Shown: positions 35,446 to 44,864, numbered from the stretch's first letter. The stretch: 64,000 bases of DNA from Mongoliitalea lutea (GCF_014652135.1 NZ_BMYF01000011.1:20250-84249); one strand, 5' to 3'. Notes: generated by a model not told the origin, from the sequence alone. A program made the numbers and translations.

Positions 35446-36744
35446 ATGGAATGGACCAGTATTTTGATCTTGGTATTGTCCTTTGTGACCTTAATGATTC
35501 TAGGAGTTCCGGTAGCTTGGAGTTTGGGGATATCCAGCTTTCTTACCCTTTTGGTAACAGTAGAATCCATGCCCTCAGCAACTACCATTGCCCAACGGAT
35601 GGGGACGAGTTTGGATAGTTTTGCTTTACTGGCGATTCCATTTTTTGTGTTGGCAGGAGAAGTCATGAATAGGGGAGGCATCGCTCAGCGGCTGATTGAT
35701 TTGGCTAAAGCCATGACTGGTAAATTGCCCGGTGGATTATTGTATGTGAATGTGATAGCGGCCATGCTCTTTGGAGCGATTGCGGGTTCGGCCGCTGCGG
35801 CTGTTTCTGCTATCGGAGGTATTTTAGGAAAGCGGATGGATGCTGAAGGCTATCCTAAAGGCTTGGGGGCAGCTGTCAACATTACATCATCAACTACCGG
35901 GTTGATCATTCCTCCTTCCAATGTGCTGATTGTATATTCTTTGGCATCTGGAGGGGTATCAATTGCCGCTCTATTTGTAGCAGGATACATCCCTGGAATC
36001 TTTATTGGTTTGGTCTTGATGGGCACAGCTGCAATTTTTATCAAAAAACATAAGCTACCCAAAGGAGAGACGACTAGCTGGGGAGAATTGAACAGTAAGT
36101 TTTGGAGGGCTTTACCGTCTTTGATGCTCCTATTTGTAGTTATTGGTGGAATTGTGGCTGGTGTATTTACGGCTACCGAAGCGTCCGCTATTGCAGTGGT
36201 TTACACATTGGTATTGTCTTTTTTCTACAAGGAACTCAAAGTGAAAGATGTGCCTGCCATTTTGTTGAAGTCCTCAGAGACTACAGCCATCGTGATGTTA
36301 CTGGTTGCGACTTCCATGAGTATGTCATGGGTGATGTCAAGCGAGGATATTCCCCAATCCATTTCCGCTTCTTTGTTGAGCTTGAGTGATAATATTTTTG
36401 TAATCCTCCTGATGATTAATCTCATTCTACTCTTTGTAGGGATTTTCATGGATATGACGCCTGCTGTATTGATTTTCACTCCCATATTCTTACCAATTGT
36501 GACGGCTTTAGGAGTAGATCCGGTACATTTTGGGATTATCATGATTTTGAATTTGTGTATTGGTTTATGTACGCCTCCGGTTGGTTCGGTCTTATTTCTC
36601 GGGGTTCAAGTATCTGGTCTGAGTATTCAAAAAATCGTCAAACCTTTAGTTCCCTTCTTTATTGCGATGATCCTGGGCTTGGTGGTCATTACTTTATGGC
36701 CTGACTTGACGCTTTGGTTGCCAAGGGTGTTTGATCTAATCTAA
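35446..36744 (+). CDS. dctM: TRAP transporter large permease (DctM)
   Basis: 432 residues, about 12 membrane helices. Signatures GVPVAWSLGISS, IPFFVLAGEVMNRGGIAQRL, GAIAGSAAAAVSAIGG, IPPSNVLIVYSLASGGVS and LNLCIGLCTPPVGSVLF are typical. Sodium-driven import of the organic acid delivered by DctP across the inner membrane. Confidence 0.95.
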   Translation: MEWTSILILVLSFVTLMILGVPVAWSLGISSFLTLLVTVESMPSATTIAQRMGTSLDSFALLAIPFFVLAGEVMNRGGIAQRLIDLAKAMTGKLPGGLLYVNVIAAMLFGAIAGSAAAAVSAIGGILGKRMDAEGYPKGLGAAVNITSSTTGLIIPPSNVLIVYSLASGGVSIAALFVAGYIPGIFIGLVLMGTAAIFIKKHKLPKGETTSWGELNSKFWRALPSLMLLFVVIGGIVAGVFTATEASAIAVVYTLVLSFFYKELKVKDVPAILLKSSETTAIVMLLVATSMSMSWVMSSEDIPQSISASLLSLSDNIFVILLMINLILLFVGIFMDMTPAVLIFTPIFLPIVTALGVDPVHFGIIMILNLCIGLCTPPVGSVLFLGVQVSGLSIQKIVKPLVPFFIAMILGLVVITLWPDLTLWLPRVFDLI

Positions 36745-36750
36745 GGATAC

Positions 36751-38676
36751 ATGAATAGACGGGATTTTATCGAAAGGAGTATTCTAGGAGGTTCATCTAT
36801 TCTCTTATTCCCATCCTTATTGGGGGCATGCGAAACTAAGCAAGCTAGCGGATTGGACCAACAAATAAGGCAGCTAAGCACATCCTTATTGGAAAAATGG
36901 TGTGAGGGTTTACTGGCCAATCAAACTCACAGCCCCGAAAATCCTATCACCCATGGGGGAATTTACAGCCCTGGGGATGAAGCTTACCAAGGCAGATGCG
37001 CAGATGCGATTGTTCCTTTCTTATGGATGGCCAAGTACAGCAATGACCCCAAATATATCCGAGCAGCTAAAGATGTATATGCCTGGGAGCAGCATAACTG
37101 CTGGTCAGAGGAATTAGGTTGTTGGTTTAACAATCCTAATTTACCAAATAGTTGGAAGGGAATCACGGTTTTTGCTGCCATGACTAAGGTGGAGGCGATT
37201 AATCATTATGCTGATTTGCTCGGAGAAGAGACAGTTGATGATTGGAAAAAACAGTTGAAGCGGGCTGCCGATTATCTCTATGAAACTTTGACCATCAGCT
37301 TTGGAAATATCAATTACCCAGCAACGGGTATATGGGTTTTTTATCATTTAGGAAAGCTATTTGAAGAAGAAAAATACATCCATCGTGCGGCAGAACTGGC
37401 AAATGACCTGATGTCATATTTTACTCCAGAAGGCTTATTTTTTGGAGAAGGCGGACGCGAAAGGCATCCTTCTGGACAATTCCCTGTAGACCTTGGATAT
37501 AATGTGGAAGAAAGCCTTCCAGCTATGGCCCTGTATGCCAAGACTGTAGGAAATCAAGAATTACTGGATAAAGCCATTCATTCCATGCGAGTGCATTTGG
37601 AGTTTATGCTACCAAACGGTACTTGGGATAACAGTTGGGGTACCAGAAGTTTCAAATGGACCTACTGGGGAAGTAGAACATCCGACGGATGTCATCCAGG
37701 CTATTACATTCTTGCTGATCAAGAACCTGTTTTTGCAGAGGCAGTTTACAGAAATCTTCAGGCATTGGAGGCTTCTACATTTGATCAGTTGCTGTATGCA
37801 GGTCCGCATGAATATTTGGCGGGAGTTGATCCTTCAGTCCACCATACCTTCAATCATGCCAAGTCATTGGCTAACCTTCTTTATTTATCCAAGCCTGAGA
37901 TTCCAAGTGGTCAGTTCTTATTACCTAGAGAAAAGGCAGATGGATTGAAACAATTTGAAGATATTAACACCATTTTATTTGCCAAAGGCCCTTGGAGAGG
38001 AACGGTCAGTGCCTATGCTGTGCCTTATAAAACAGAAATCAACGGGCAAGCGAGTGGAGGTGCTTTGACAGTTTTGTACCATACTAATCAGGGATTTATC
38101 AGTGCAGCGAGTATGACGGAATATCAGCGCTGGGAGAAATTCAATATGCTGGATGAAAAGAAGTTGTCCAATTTTATGAATCTGACTCCAAGGTTGGAAT
38201 TGGTGCAACGTGAAGGCAAAGTTTATCGGAATATTTCTGATTTAAACGCCAACTTAGTTTCAAAAGAAAGTCCCGATTTACTGCATATAACAGCCTTTTC
38301 TAAACTGGTCAATGGCCAACAAGAAGTCCCTAATGAAGGCTCACCTACTGTAAAAGTTGAATATTTGGTCACGGAAAAGGATTTTTGGATAGAAATTTCG
38401 ACAGATATTGCCCATTTAGAAGGTAGACTTCAGTACATTTTTCCTGTTGTTTGTTCTTCTGATGATGTTGTAAGTCTAGATTCAAATTCGTTCAAATGTC
38501 ACAGTAAAAATGGTACTCTTACGGTTCAGTCTAATATTCCGTTGATTGCGTCTTCTGAAGATTATCGGGTTTATAATTTTTCACCAGGCTTGCAGGCATT
38601 TCCATTGAAATTCGGGTGTGCGAATATACATCAGGAAAAACTGAAGCTCAGTTTTTCTTTTATGCCTTTAACCTGA
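36751..38676 (+). CDS. unfamiliar Tat-exported lipoprotein, likely (alpha/alpha)n carbohydrate-active enzyme
   Basis: 641 residues. Combined Tat signal and lipobox: RRDF at 3-6 and LLGAC at Cys27. Residues about 40-390 are helical with aromatic-rich loops (PFLWMAKYSNDP, WEQHNCWSEELGCWF, TWDNSWGTRSFKWTYWGSR, TSDGCHPGYY), as in alpha-toroid glycoside hydrolases and lyases. Residues about 400-641 are beta-rich. I cannot assign a CAZy family; GH154- or PL-like enzymes share this layout. It sits 6 bp after dctM in a uronate operon, so it probably acts on a uronate-containing glycan. Confidence 0.7.
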   Translation: MNRRDFIERSILGGSSILLFPSLLGACETKQASGLDQQIRQLSTSLLEKWCEGLLANQTHSPENPITHGGIYSPGDEAYQGRCADAIVPFLWMAKYSNDPKYIRAAKDVYAWEQHNCWSEELGCWFNNPNLPNSWKGITVFAAMTKVEAINHYADLLGEETVDDWKKQLKRAADYLYETLTISFGNINYPATGIWVFYHLGKLFEEEKYIHRAAELANDLMSYFTPEGLFFGEGGRERHPSGQFPVDLGYNVEESLPAMALYAKTVGNQELLDKAIHSMRVHLEFMLPNGTWDNSWGTRSFKWTYWGSRTSDGCHPGYYILADQEPVFAEAVYRNLQALEASTFDQLLYAGPHEYLAGVDPSVHHTFNHAKSLANLLYLSKPEIPSGQFLLPREKADGLKQFEDINTILFAKGPWRGTVSAYAVPYKTEINGQASGGALTVLYHTNQGFISAASMTEYQRWEKFNMLDEKKLSNFMNLTPRLELVQREGKVYRNISDLNANLVSKESPDLLHITAFSKLVNGQQEVPNEGSPTVKVEYLVTEKDFWIEISTDIAHLEGRLQYIFPVVCSSDDVVSLDSNSFKCHSKNGTLTVQSNIPLIASSEDYRVYNFSPGLQAFPLKFGCANIHQEKLKLSFSFMPLT

Positions 38677-38711
38677 ATATGGTACGTTAGCTAAACCCAA
38701 ACCCATTAACC

Positions 38712-40313
38712 ATGAAGCATCTTTTGTCCTTATTAGCAGGATTACTTTTAGTGAGTCTCTTAAATACCTATGATATACTTCATAAGGATACAAGAGAGCA
38801 TCTGTTTAGGCCTGAATCAGCTATTGATTATATCAAAATTTTAGAAAAAGGAGTGGTCAATTACCGTGACTTTGGAGCTGTTGGAGATGGGAAAACAGAT
38901 GATTTGCCTGCTATAGTCCGAGCACATACCTTTGCCAATCAAGAAGGCTTGCCTGTGCAAGCAGAAGATGGAGCTGAGTATTATATAGGAGGCAAAAATT
39001 TGACGGCCATTATTCAGACAGACACCGATTTTGGAACAGCCAAATTTATCATTGACGATAGGAACGTGGAGGACCACCGGAGTTTTATCTTCCTCGTTAA
39101 ATCCGAACAAAAAGCTGTTGATATCCCTGGAGTTTCATCGCTCAAAAGATTTCAGACACAGATATCAGCAAATTTCTCCGGTCCAAGTATCGTAACTGTG
39201 ACTGATAGCAGTGTTCGCCAATATATCCGATATGGAGGTAATCAGAATAATGGATATCAAAAAAAAGATATTTTTTTGGTGGATAAGGAGGGGATGTTGC
39301 GAGAAGATACACCTATTATCTGGGATTTTGATGCCATCAGCAGCATAAAAGCAATGCCGATAGATGAAAAATTGCTAAAAATTCGGGGCGGAACTTTTAC
39401 AACCCTAGCAAATAATTTGGAGGCAAGTCATCCTTATTTCAATCGAGGAATTGCCATTCGCCGCTCCCATGTGGAGATAGATGGAATCAGACATTTCATT
39501 GAAGGGGAAAGCGATCAGGGAGCCCCCTATTCAGGTTTTGTAAATATTGCTGAAGCTGCTTTTGTTACAATAAAAAATTCCGTTTTTACCGGTCACAAGG
39601 TTTTTAGGGTGATGGGTACAGGTGGGGTAGAGGTTGGTAAAGGAACATATGATGTCACGATCAATCGGGCGCTTCATGTTTCTCTTATCAATTGTACCCA
39701 GAGCAATGATATCAATGATCGCACCTATTGGGGTCTCATGGCTTCCAATTACAGCAAAAACTTAGTATTGGATAATTGTGTTTTTTCCCGTTTCGATGCC
39801 CATATGGGTGTATACAATGCTACCATCCGTAATTCAACGTTGGGCCATCAAGGAATCAATGCAATAGGCAGTGGAGTTTTTCTATTGGAAAACTCCACTG
39901 TAAATGCCCGGAGCCTGATCAATTTGCGGCAGGATTATGGTAGCACTTGGGAAGGGGAAATGCACATAAAAAACACAGTATTTGTGCCTGATGCAGGTCG
40001 GCCTGCGAATGCCAGTCTTTTTGGAGGTGCCAATTCTGGTCAGCATGACTTTGGATATACCTGCTTTATGCCCGAAAAAATTATCATCGAAAACTTGCAC
40101 ATTGACGATCGGGCACATCCAGCGGGCTACCAGGGCCCAGCTATCTTTACCAACTTCAACAGGGATTTTACCGACAGTTCTTTTCATGAAAAATATCCCT
40201 ACAATCTTACCAAGAAAGTTGTAGTAAGTGGAGTTTCAACTACAAGCGGGATGCCCTTGAGGGTAAGTGACAATTCCTTTATGTTCAGAAATGTGGAGGT
40301 GATTCAGCAATAA
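38712..40313 (+). CDS. right-handed beta-helix protein with pectate-lyase-3-like N-terminus
   Basis: 533 residues. Signal peptide or membrane anchor at 1-20 (LLSLLAGLLLVSLL). VNYRDFGAVGDGKTDDLPAI at about 49-68 is the start typical of pectate_lyase_3/GH28-like beta-helices. The middle has many short beta-helix turns (ITIKNSVFTGHKVFRV, LVLDNCVFSRFDAH, ATIRNSTLGHQG). Probably a secreted lyase or hydrolase of the locus; catalytic residues cannot be fixed by eye. Last gene of the kdgK operon, followed by a terminator. Confidence 0.75.
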   Translation: MKHLLSLLAGLLLVSLLNTYDILHKDTREHLFRPESAIDYIKILEKGVVNYRDFGAVGDGKTDDLPAIVRAHTFANQEGLPVQAEDGAEYYIGGKNLTAIIQTDTDFGTAKFIIDDRNVEDHRSFIFLVKSEQKAVDIPGVSSLKRFQTQISANFSGPSIVTVTDSSVRQYIRYGGNQNNGYQKKDIFLVDKEGMLREDTPIIWDFDAISSIKAMPIDEKLLKIRGGTFTTLANNLEASHPYFNRGIAIRRSHVEIDGIRHFIEGESDQGAPYSGFVNIAEAAFVTIKNSVFTGHKVFRVMGTGGVEVGKGTYDVTINRALHVSLINCTQSNDINDRTYWGLMASNYSKNLVLDNCVFSRFDAHMGVYNATIRNSTLGHQGINAIGSGVFLLENSTVNARSLINLRQDYGSTWEGEMHIKNTVFVPDAGRPANASLFGGANSGQHDFGYTCFMPEKIIIENLHIDDRAHPAGYQGPAIFTNFNRDFTDSSFHEKYPYNLTKKVVVSGVSTTSGMPLRVSDNSFMFRNVEVIQQ

Positions 40314-40341
40314 TTATTTTGTTGGTGCAAGTAAAAAAGTT

Positions 40342-40382
40342 TAGCCCCTTCCTTTTTTTAAGAAATGGGGCTATTCTCTTTT
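40342..40382. terminator. terminator between converging beta-helix and esterase genes
   Basis: TAGCCCC (40342-40348) pairs with GGGGCTA (40367-40373), with an A run before and a T-rich run after. Confidence 0.75.
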
Positions 40383-40397
40383 CGTATTGCTTGAAGG

Positions 40398-41294
40398 TCA
40401 ATTGGTTTTAAAGAATTCCTCCATCCAAGCCAAACTCAATTTAGGCCATTGTGCAACAGTACCATGTACATCTGCTTTACCCATGCCGAATCCGTGTCCT
40501 CCTTTTTCGAATAGATGAAGTTCTACTTTAGTGCCATGGGAAGCTAAGGCTTTCGCATAGATTATAGAGTTTTCTACTACTACAGATTGATCGTCCCAAC
40601 TGTGTACCATAAATGCAGGAGGAGTGCTCGCATTTACGTGTTTTTCGTTGGAGTGGAAAACTTCCCACTCGCTACCCAATTTGCTTCTCAGAAGCCGTGT
40701 ACGCGAGCCTTGATGGGCTAAGCCGTCGTCCATGGTGATGACGGGATAAATCAGAATGTTAAAGTTTGGGTGAGTACCTTCTTCTTTGCTTCCGTGTACG
40801 GCCAAGGAAGAAGCCAAATGACCTCCCGCAGAAAATCCCACTACACCAACCTTCTCTGGGTCTATTTTCCAGTTTTCAGCATTCCTGCGTATAACTTTGA
40901 TCGCTTGTTGAGCATCTGTCAGAGGTACAATCCAGGGTTCATCCATGTAAGAAGGGTCTGGCAAGCGGTATTTGAGGACTGCGACCACATAGCCATGTTC
41001 GCTGTAAAATTTTCCGATGTGATTTCCTTCATGATTGAAGGCCAAATTAGCATAGCCACCGCCTGGGATTACCAATAGTGCTCTTCCATTGGCAGTATTT
41101 TCGTTGGGGAAATAAACAGTAACTTCTGGATGAGCTACTGTCTGTACATAATTGCGTTCGTTGTAAATGTCTTCCTCGACTTGAATAGTTGTAAATGGTG
41201 CTTTTCTATCCCAAAGCCTGATAGTTTCTGTCCTTTGGGCGAAGCAAATAGTAGAGTAACCTATAAGTATTGAAACAACAATTATTGCTTTCAT
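40398..41294 (-). CDS. secreted alpha/beta-hydrolase, acetyl-esterase-like
   Basis: 298 residues. Signal peptide 1-19 (ending CFAQ). Oxyanion loop VIPGGGYANLAFNHEG, nucleophile GFSAGGHLASSLA, acid in SWDDQSVV and histidine in EKGGHGFGMG form a complete catalytic set. Resembles xylan/pectin acetyl esterases of polysaccharide loci; it may remove acetyl groups from the target glycan before lyase action. Carries its own upstream LacI-type site. Confidence 0.85.
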   Translation of the reverse strand: MKAIIVVSILIGYSTICFAQRTETIRLWDRKAPFTTIQVEEDIYNERNYVQTVAHPEVTVYFPNENTANGRALLVIPGGGYANLAFNHEGNHIGKFYSEHGYVVAVLKYRLPDPSYMDEPWIVPLTDAQQAIKVIRRNAENWKIDPEKVGVVGFSAGGHLASSLAVHGSKEEGTHPNFNILIYPVITMDDGLAHQGSRTRLLRSKLGSEWEVFHSNEKHVNASTPPAFMVHSWDDQSVVVENSIIYAKALASHGTKVELHLFEKGGHGFGMGKADVHGTVAQWPKLSLAWMEEFFKTN

Positions 41295-41376
41295 TTGTCT
41301 ATGGGATTATTTGGGTTAGAGATATTTCTAAGTTACTCTGTAAAATATCATTTTTCTTAAGCGATGCGAATATTCC

Positions 41377-41392
41377 ACGGAATCGTTTCCAA
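41377..41392. promoter_or_regulatory. LacI-type operator candidate before the esterase gene
   Basis: ACGGAATCGTTTCCAA holds GGAATCGTTTCC, a near palindrome with the same core in reverse (GGAAACGATTCC). It lies 83 bp upstream of the esterase start. Confidence 0.6.
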
Positions 41393-41490
41393 AATACCTC
41401 GAATTGAATTTTGATTTGACTTAAACCAAATTTTTAAAAAATCTTTTTCACCTTGTCATATAATCTCTCGATTTCTTCACTAAGAGGTAT

Positions 41491-41973
41491 ATGAAGCCCA
41501 AGCAACTGGAAACACTGATCAAAGAACAGCATGCCGATGCCTACCGATGGGCAAGACAATGTTGCCATTTTCAGGATGCTAGAGCCCAAGATGTGTTGCA
41601 ACAGGTATACCTGAAAATTCTGGAAGGGAAAGCGGTGTTTAATGGACATTCTTCTGTAAAAACCTGGCTTTTCTCCCTTATCCGATACACTGCATGGGAG
41701 CATAATCGAAAGGATATACCCATGCAAATGTTGGAAGATGGAATGGACATCGTTGCAGAAGAAATCGAAGAAACTCAATTGAATCATGAGCAATTGATGC
41801 TCCGGCTTCCCGCCCAACAACGGGAAGTGTTGACGCTGGTATTTTACCATGAACTTACTCTGGAAAAAGCAGCTGAGGTGATGGGATTGCACATTGGTAC
41901 TGTGCGCACCCATTATGATCGAGCAAAGAAAAGTCTTAAAACATGGATTTTAGAAAAGAAAGCATATGAATAA
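41491..41973 (+). CDS. ECF-type RNA polymerase sigma factor
   Basis: 160 residues. Region 2 spans about 8-75 (DAYRWARQCC, DARAQDVLQQVYLKIL, VKTWLFSLIRYTAWEHNR) and region 4 about 100-155 (LPAQQREVLTLVFYHELTLEKAAEVMGLHIGTVRTH in part). Overlaps the next gene by 8 bp. Probably controls its own small operon; the signal is unknown. Confidence 0.9.
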   Translation: MKPKQLETLIKEQHADAYRWARQCCHFQDARAQDVLQQVYLKILEGKAVFNGHSSVKTWLFSLIRYTAWEHNRKDIPMQMLEDGMDIVAEEIEETQLNHEQLMLRLPAQQREVLTLVFYHELTLEKAAEVMGLHIGTVRTHYDRAKKSLKTWILEKKAYE

Positions 41974-42298
41974 TCGCATCCTACCGGAAGATGATGAATT
42001 GAAGCGTTTTTTTTCGGAATGGAAGAAAAAAGACGAGGATTTGGTCATTCCCCATATCGACATCTGTCAACAGCATCGCTTGAATCCTTGGAAACTGTTC
42101 CCCTTTGGGATGGCAGCAGTACTTGTGATTGGGTTTTTCTTACTCAAACCTTCAACTATGGAAACTGGCTTGGAAAAAGACCTCATTATCATCCAATTAA
42201 TCGAACATGCCAACCAAGAGCAAGAATTCATCATTGAGACGACTTCCACGCTTGATGTATGGGAAGCACCGAGTAGTTCCTTATTAACCGAATTTTAA
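41966..42298 (+). CDS. small membrane protein, probable anti-sigma factor
   Basis: 110 residues with one transmembrane helix at about 45-62 (LFPFGMAAVLVIGFFLL). The short cytoplasmic N-terminal part (LPEDDELKRFFSEWKKKDED) and periplasmic tail suit an anti-sigma factor; the eight-base overlap with the sigma gene supports this. No family motif recognised. Confidence 0.6.
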   Translation: MNNRILPEDDELKRFFSEWKKKDEDLVIPHIDICQQHRLNPWKLFPFGMAAVLVIGFFLLKPSTMETGLEKDLIIIQLIEHANQEQEFIIETTSTLDVWEAPSSSLLTEF

Positions 42299-42311
42299 AA
42301 CAATCGAATCT

Positions 42312-43001
42312 ATGAAATATGTAATCGCGGTAGCCCTTTTTCTGATCATTGCTCAAAGCCATGCGCAGGATGTATTTAAAGAAAATCTGTATTCTGCAGA
42401 TTTGGTGATGAGTAACCGCTCGCTCATTGGCCTGACAGATAAACAGGCCGAAAAGATCAAGGCAATTCATAGTTCGGAAGCGGGTAATTTTAGGAATTTA
42501 AAATGGGATTTGGATGATGCAAATGCCCAATTGAAAATTATGCTTGCAGCTACCAAAGTGGATGAGGCTGCTGTAGAAAAACAGTTGGAGCGCATCCTAG
42601 CTCTAGAAAATCAGCTGAAAAAGAAGCAATTCAAAACGCTGGTAGCGATCAAAAATGAACTCACAGAAAGCCAGCAGGCTGAATTAAATATTCTTAACAA
42701 AGTACCGAAGTCTACAACAAGTATGCGTGGAGTTGTGGTGGAGGGTACCAAAAAATCTGCTGCTCAGACAAGAAAGAGTACGGTCTACATTTCATCAGCC
42801 AATGAAAATCAACCTTTATATGTCGTGCGTTTTGGAGGTAAAGAGAAGAAAGTTTCGTCTATTGAAGGTCTAGATCCAACCAATATCAATAGTGTCTCGG
42901 TTATCAAAGGCAGTTCGGCTTGGGAGCTTTATGGAGAAGAAGGAAAAAATGGAGTGGTGATTGTGGAGTTGAAAAAAGAAGCAAAATTTAACTTTGAATA
43001 A
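42312..43001 (+). CDS. exported LTxxQ (Spy/CpxP-like) protein with a TonB-plug-like tail
   Basis: 229 residues. Signal peptide 1-18 (QSHAQ). A helical part carries two LTxxQ motifs (LTDKQ 41-45; LTESQ 117-121), as in Spy/CpxP periplasmic chaperone/metal-stress sensors. The last 40 residues, INSVSVIKGSSAWELYGEEGKNGVVIVE (in part), copy the plug-domain motif 'VLKDxxAxAIYGxxGxNGVIxV' of SusC proteins. The combination with an ECF sigma factor hints at envelope sensing. Function of the tail is unknown. Confidence 0.65.
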   Translation: MKYVIAVALFLIIAQSHAQDVFKENLYSADLVMSNRSLIGLTDKQAEKIKAIHSSEAGNFRNLKWDLDDANAQLKIMLAATKVDEAAVEKQLERILALENQLKKKQFKTLVAIKNELTESQQAELNILNKVPKSTTSMRGVVVEGTKKSAAQTRKSTVYISSANENQPLYVVRFGGKEKKVSSIEGLDPTNINSVSVIKGSSAWELYGEEGKNGVVIVELKKEAKFNFE

Positions 43002-43127
43002 GGAGGCCACAAAGGCACGGAGGCACAAAGGAATAAGGTATATTAAGTATCAACCCTCAATGGTCTTCACTAATAAATCTTTTGCGAAGCAATATGAAAC
43101 AGCGAGATTTTATCAATGATATGATTA
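43002..43127. other. short intergenic dispersed sequence
   Basis: CCACAAAGGCACGGAGGCAC at about 43008-43027 is a low-complexity dispersed motif seen in many environmental Bacteroidota genomes. It lies between converging genes; no terminator hairpin was seen. Confidence 0.4.
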
Positions 43128-43814
43128 TCATTTTCTCAATAGTCTCTTTTCCACCATTTCCCTGTAATTATTGGCCAAAGGAACCGCATCCCCCTCAATC
43201 CAGACCTGATGCTTTTCCAGTTTCTCTATTGCATTGAGATTGACAACCCAAGATTTGTGAATCCTCATGAAGGTATCTGATGGGAGTATGGCAATCAATT
43301 CCTGCATGGTCATCCTCGTACTAAGACTCCCGGTTTTAGTGTGGATAAACAAGAGATTACCATCGGATTTGACATACTTAAGCTCGCTGATATTCACCCT
43401 GATCCAATCATAACTGTCTTTAAAGAAAACACTGGTCTCTTCCCCTTTTTTCCTCACAATTTCCTGATAAGCCCGGTTGAGTGAAGTCAGGAACCTTTCG
43501 AAAGAGAAGGGCTTCAATAGATAGTCCAAGGCCTGCAATTCATAGCCCTGAAGGGCAAACTCGGAATAGGCCGTCGTAAAAATAAAACTTTTACCAAATG
43601 GCTGAATGATCTTGGCCAGCTCAGTACCCTTTATTCCTGGCATATTGATATCCAAAAATACCAGGTCGGGCTGATGGGAATAAATATACTCCAATCCTTC
43701 CTTTGGATCGGTAAAACTCTCGACCAATCGGATAAAAGGGACTTTATCCACATAGCTCTTGATGATTCCTATAGCTGGAAGTTCGTCGTCTATCGCAATA
43801 GCATTTATCAACAT
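43128..43814 (-). CDS. LytTR-family response regulator
   Basis: 228 residues. Receiver domain about 1-120 (AIAIDDELPAIG, phosphoacceptor in DLVFLDINMPG, TTAYSEFALQGYELQALDYLLKPF) and a LytTR DNA-binding domain from about 130 (IRVNISELKYVKSDGNLLFIHT, MRIHKSWVVNLNAIEKLE). Partner of the kinase one base upstream in the same operon. Confidence 0.93.
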   Translation of the reverse strand: MLINAIAIDDELPAIGIIKSYVDKVPFIRLVESFTDPKEGLEYIYSHQPDLVFLDINMPGIKGTELAKIIQPFGKSFIFTTAYSEFALQGYELQALDYLLKPFSFERFLTSLNRAYQEIVRKKGEETSVFFKDSYDWIRVNISELKYVKSDGNLLFIHTKTGSLSTRMTMQELIAILPSDTFMRIHKSWVVNLNAIEKLEKHQVWIEGDAVPLANNYREMVEKRLLRK

Positions 43815-43815
43815 G

Positions 43816-44862
43816 TCATTTTTTTAAATTTATTTTCATCAAAACTGTGAACACCCTTCCGGTATCCTTTACTGCCAGACTGTGTTTTCCCGGGTACAGG
43901 CTCTTCAGCCTCTTTTTGACCAGGTCAATTCCATTTCCAGTGCCTTTATTAACCCTAAGCTGTCCTTTAAGGTAAGTATTTTCAATATGAATGGATAACT
44001 CCCCTTCTTCCACCGAGATCCTGACAAAGATTTTACCATTCTGATTACCCGGACCAAATTCAGAAAATTTGAATGCATTTTCCAAAAATGGCTGTACCAG
44101 CATGGGACTGATATCCACAGGAAAACCATCCCAATTGATCTCTATATCCATTAACTCTTCTCCCGTACTTCCAAACCTATTTTTCTGAATCCTGATGTAC
44201 TTATCCACAAAATCAAGTTCTTCCTCTATGCTGATAAAATCCTTCTTGGATTTTTCCAAAGCGAACCTCATTAAGTCCGAAAGCTGAAGAATCTGAGCGG
44301 CGGTATGCGGACTTTCTTCCTGGATTGCGGAACTGTAAGTCGAATTCAGGGCATTGAAAAGGAAGTGGGGATTGAGCTGTGACTGCAAAAGGTTCAGCTC
44401 AGCCTTTTCTTTCTGCTGTATCAGTTCGGCCTGTTTTCTCCTAGTATACATCAAGTCAAAAAACCAAGTAATGGCAAGAAAATAAAGTGCGATAACCCCT
44501 GTGAGGATCAGGTTATCTTTCAAAATCTCTTCCTCATACATGACCGTCCATTGTAGAAATTCGAAAAACACCATTAACAGCAAAAGCTCAAGTCCCCAAA
44601 ACAAATACCAAGGTATGTTTCCTTCTTTCCAATTCAGGAAGAGAAATTTAAAATTGGCCCAAGCCAGAAAATTGACCAAAAAGAAAACGGCTAACCAGCT
44701 AAGAAGAAACACCTGTAGGTTTCCGAAATAGTTCTCTTCCCCGGTGGACATCTCCACTTGGATGAGCTGAAAAATCCGGAACAGCCAGTATGCCAGTACT
44801 CCAAGAAACAAGAGTATTCCTACCGGCATAATTATTTTCACAGCCAATCCTTTATTCTCCAT
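43816..44862 (-). CDS. LytS-type sensor histidine kinase
   Basis: 348 residues. Four membrane helices in about residues 10-135 form an intracellular or membrane sensor without a large extracellular domain. His_kinase domain: QSQLNPHFLFNALNS with the phosphoacceptor histidine, and an ATPase domain with PMLVQPFLENAFKF (N box) and GTGNGIDLVKKRL. Phosphorylates the LytTR regulator next to it. Confidence 0.92.
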   Translation of the reverse strand: MENKGLAVKIIMPVGILLFLGVLAYWLFRIFQLIQVEMSTGEENYFGNLQVFLLSWLAVFFLVNFLAWANFKFLFLNWKEGNIPWYLFWGLELLLLMVFFEFLQWTVMYEEEILKDNLILTGVIALYFLAITWFFDLMYTRRKQAELIQQKEKAELNLLQSQLNPHFLFNALNSTYSSAIQEESPHTAAQILQLSDLMRFALEKSKKDFISIEEELDFVDKYIRIQKNRFGSTGEELMDIEINWDGFPVDISPMLVQPFLENAFKFSEFGPGNQNGKIFVRISVEEGELSIHIENTYLKGQLRVNKGTGNGIDLVKKRLKSLYPGKHSLAVKDTGRVFTVLMKINLKK

Positions 44863-44864
44863 TA

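Noticed and set aside
41434..41913. 159-residue minus-strand frame opposite the ECF sigma gene
   Set aside because: The plus strand carries complete sigma regions 2 and 4; the antisense frame shows no domain.
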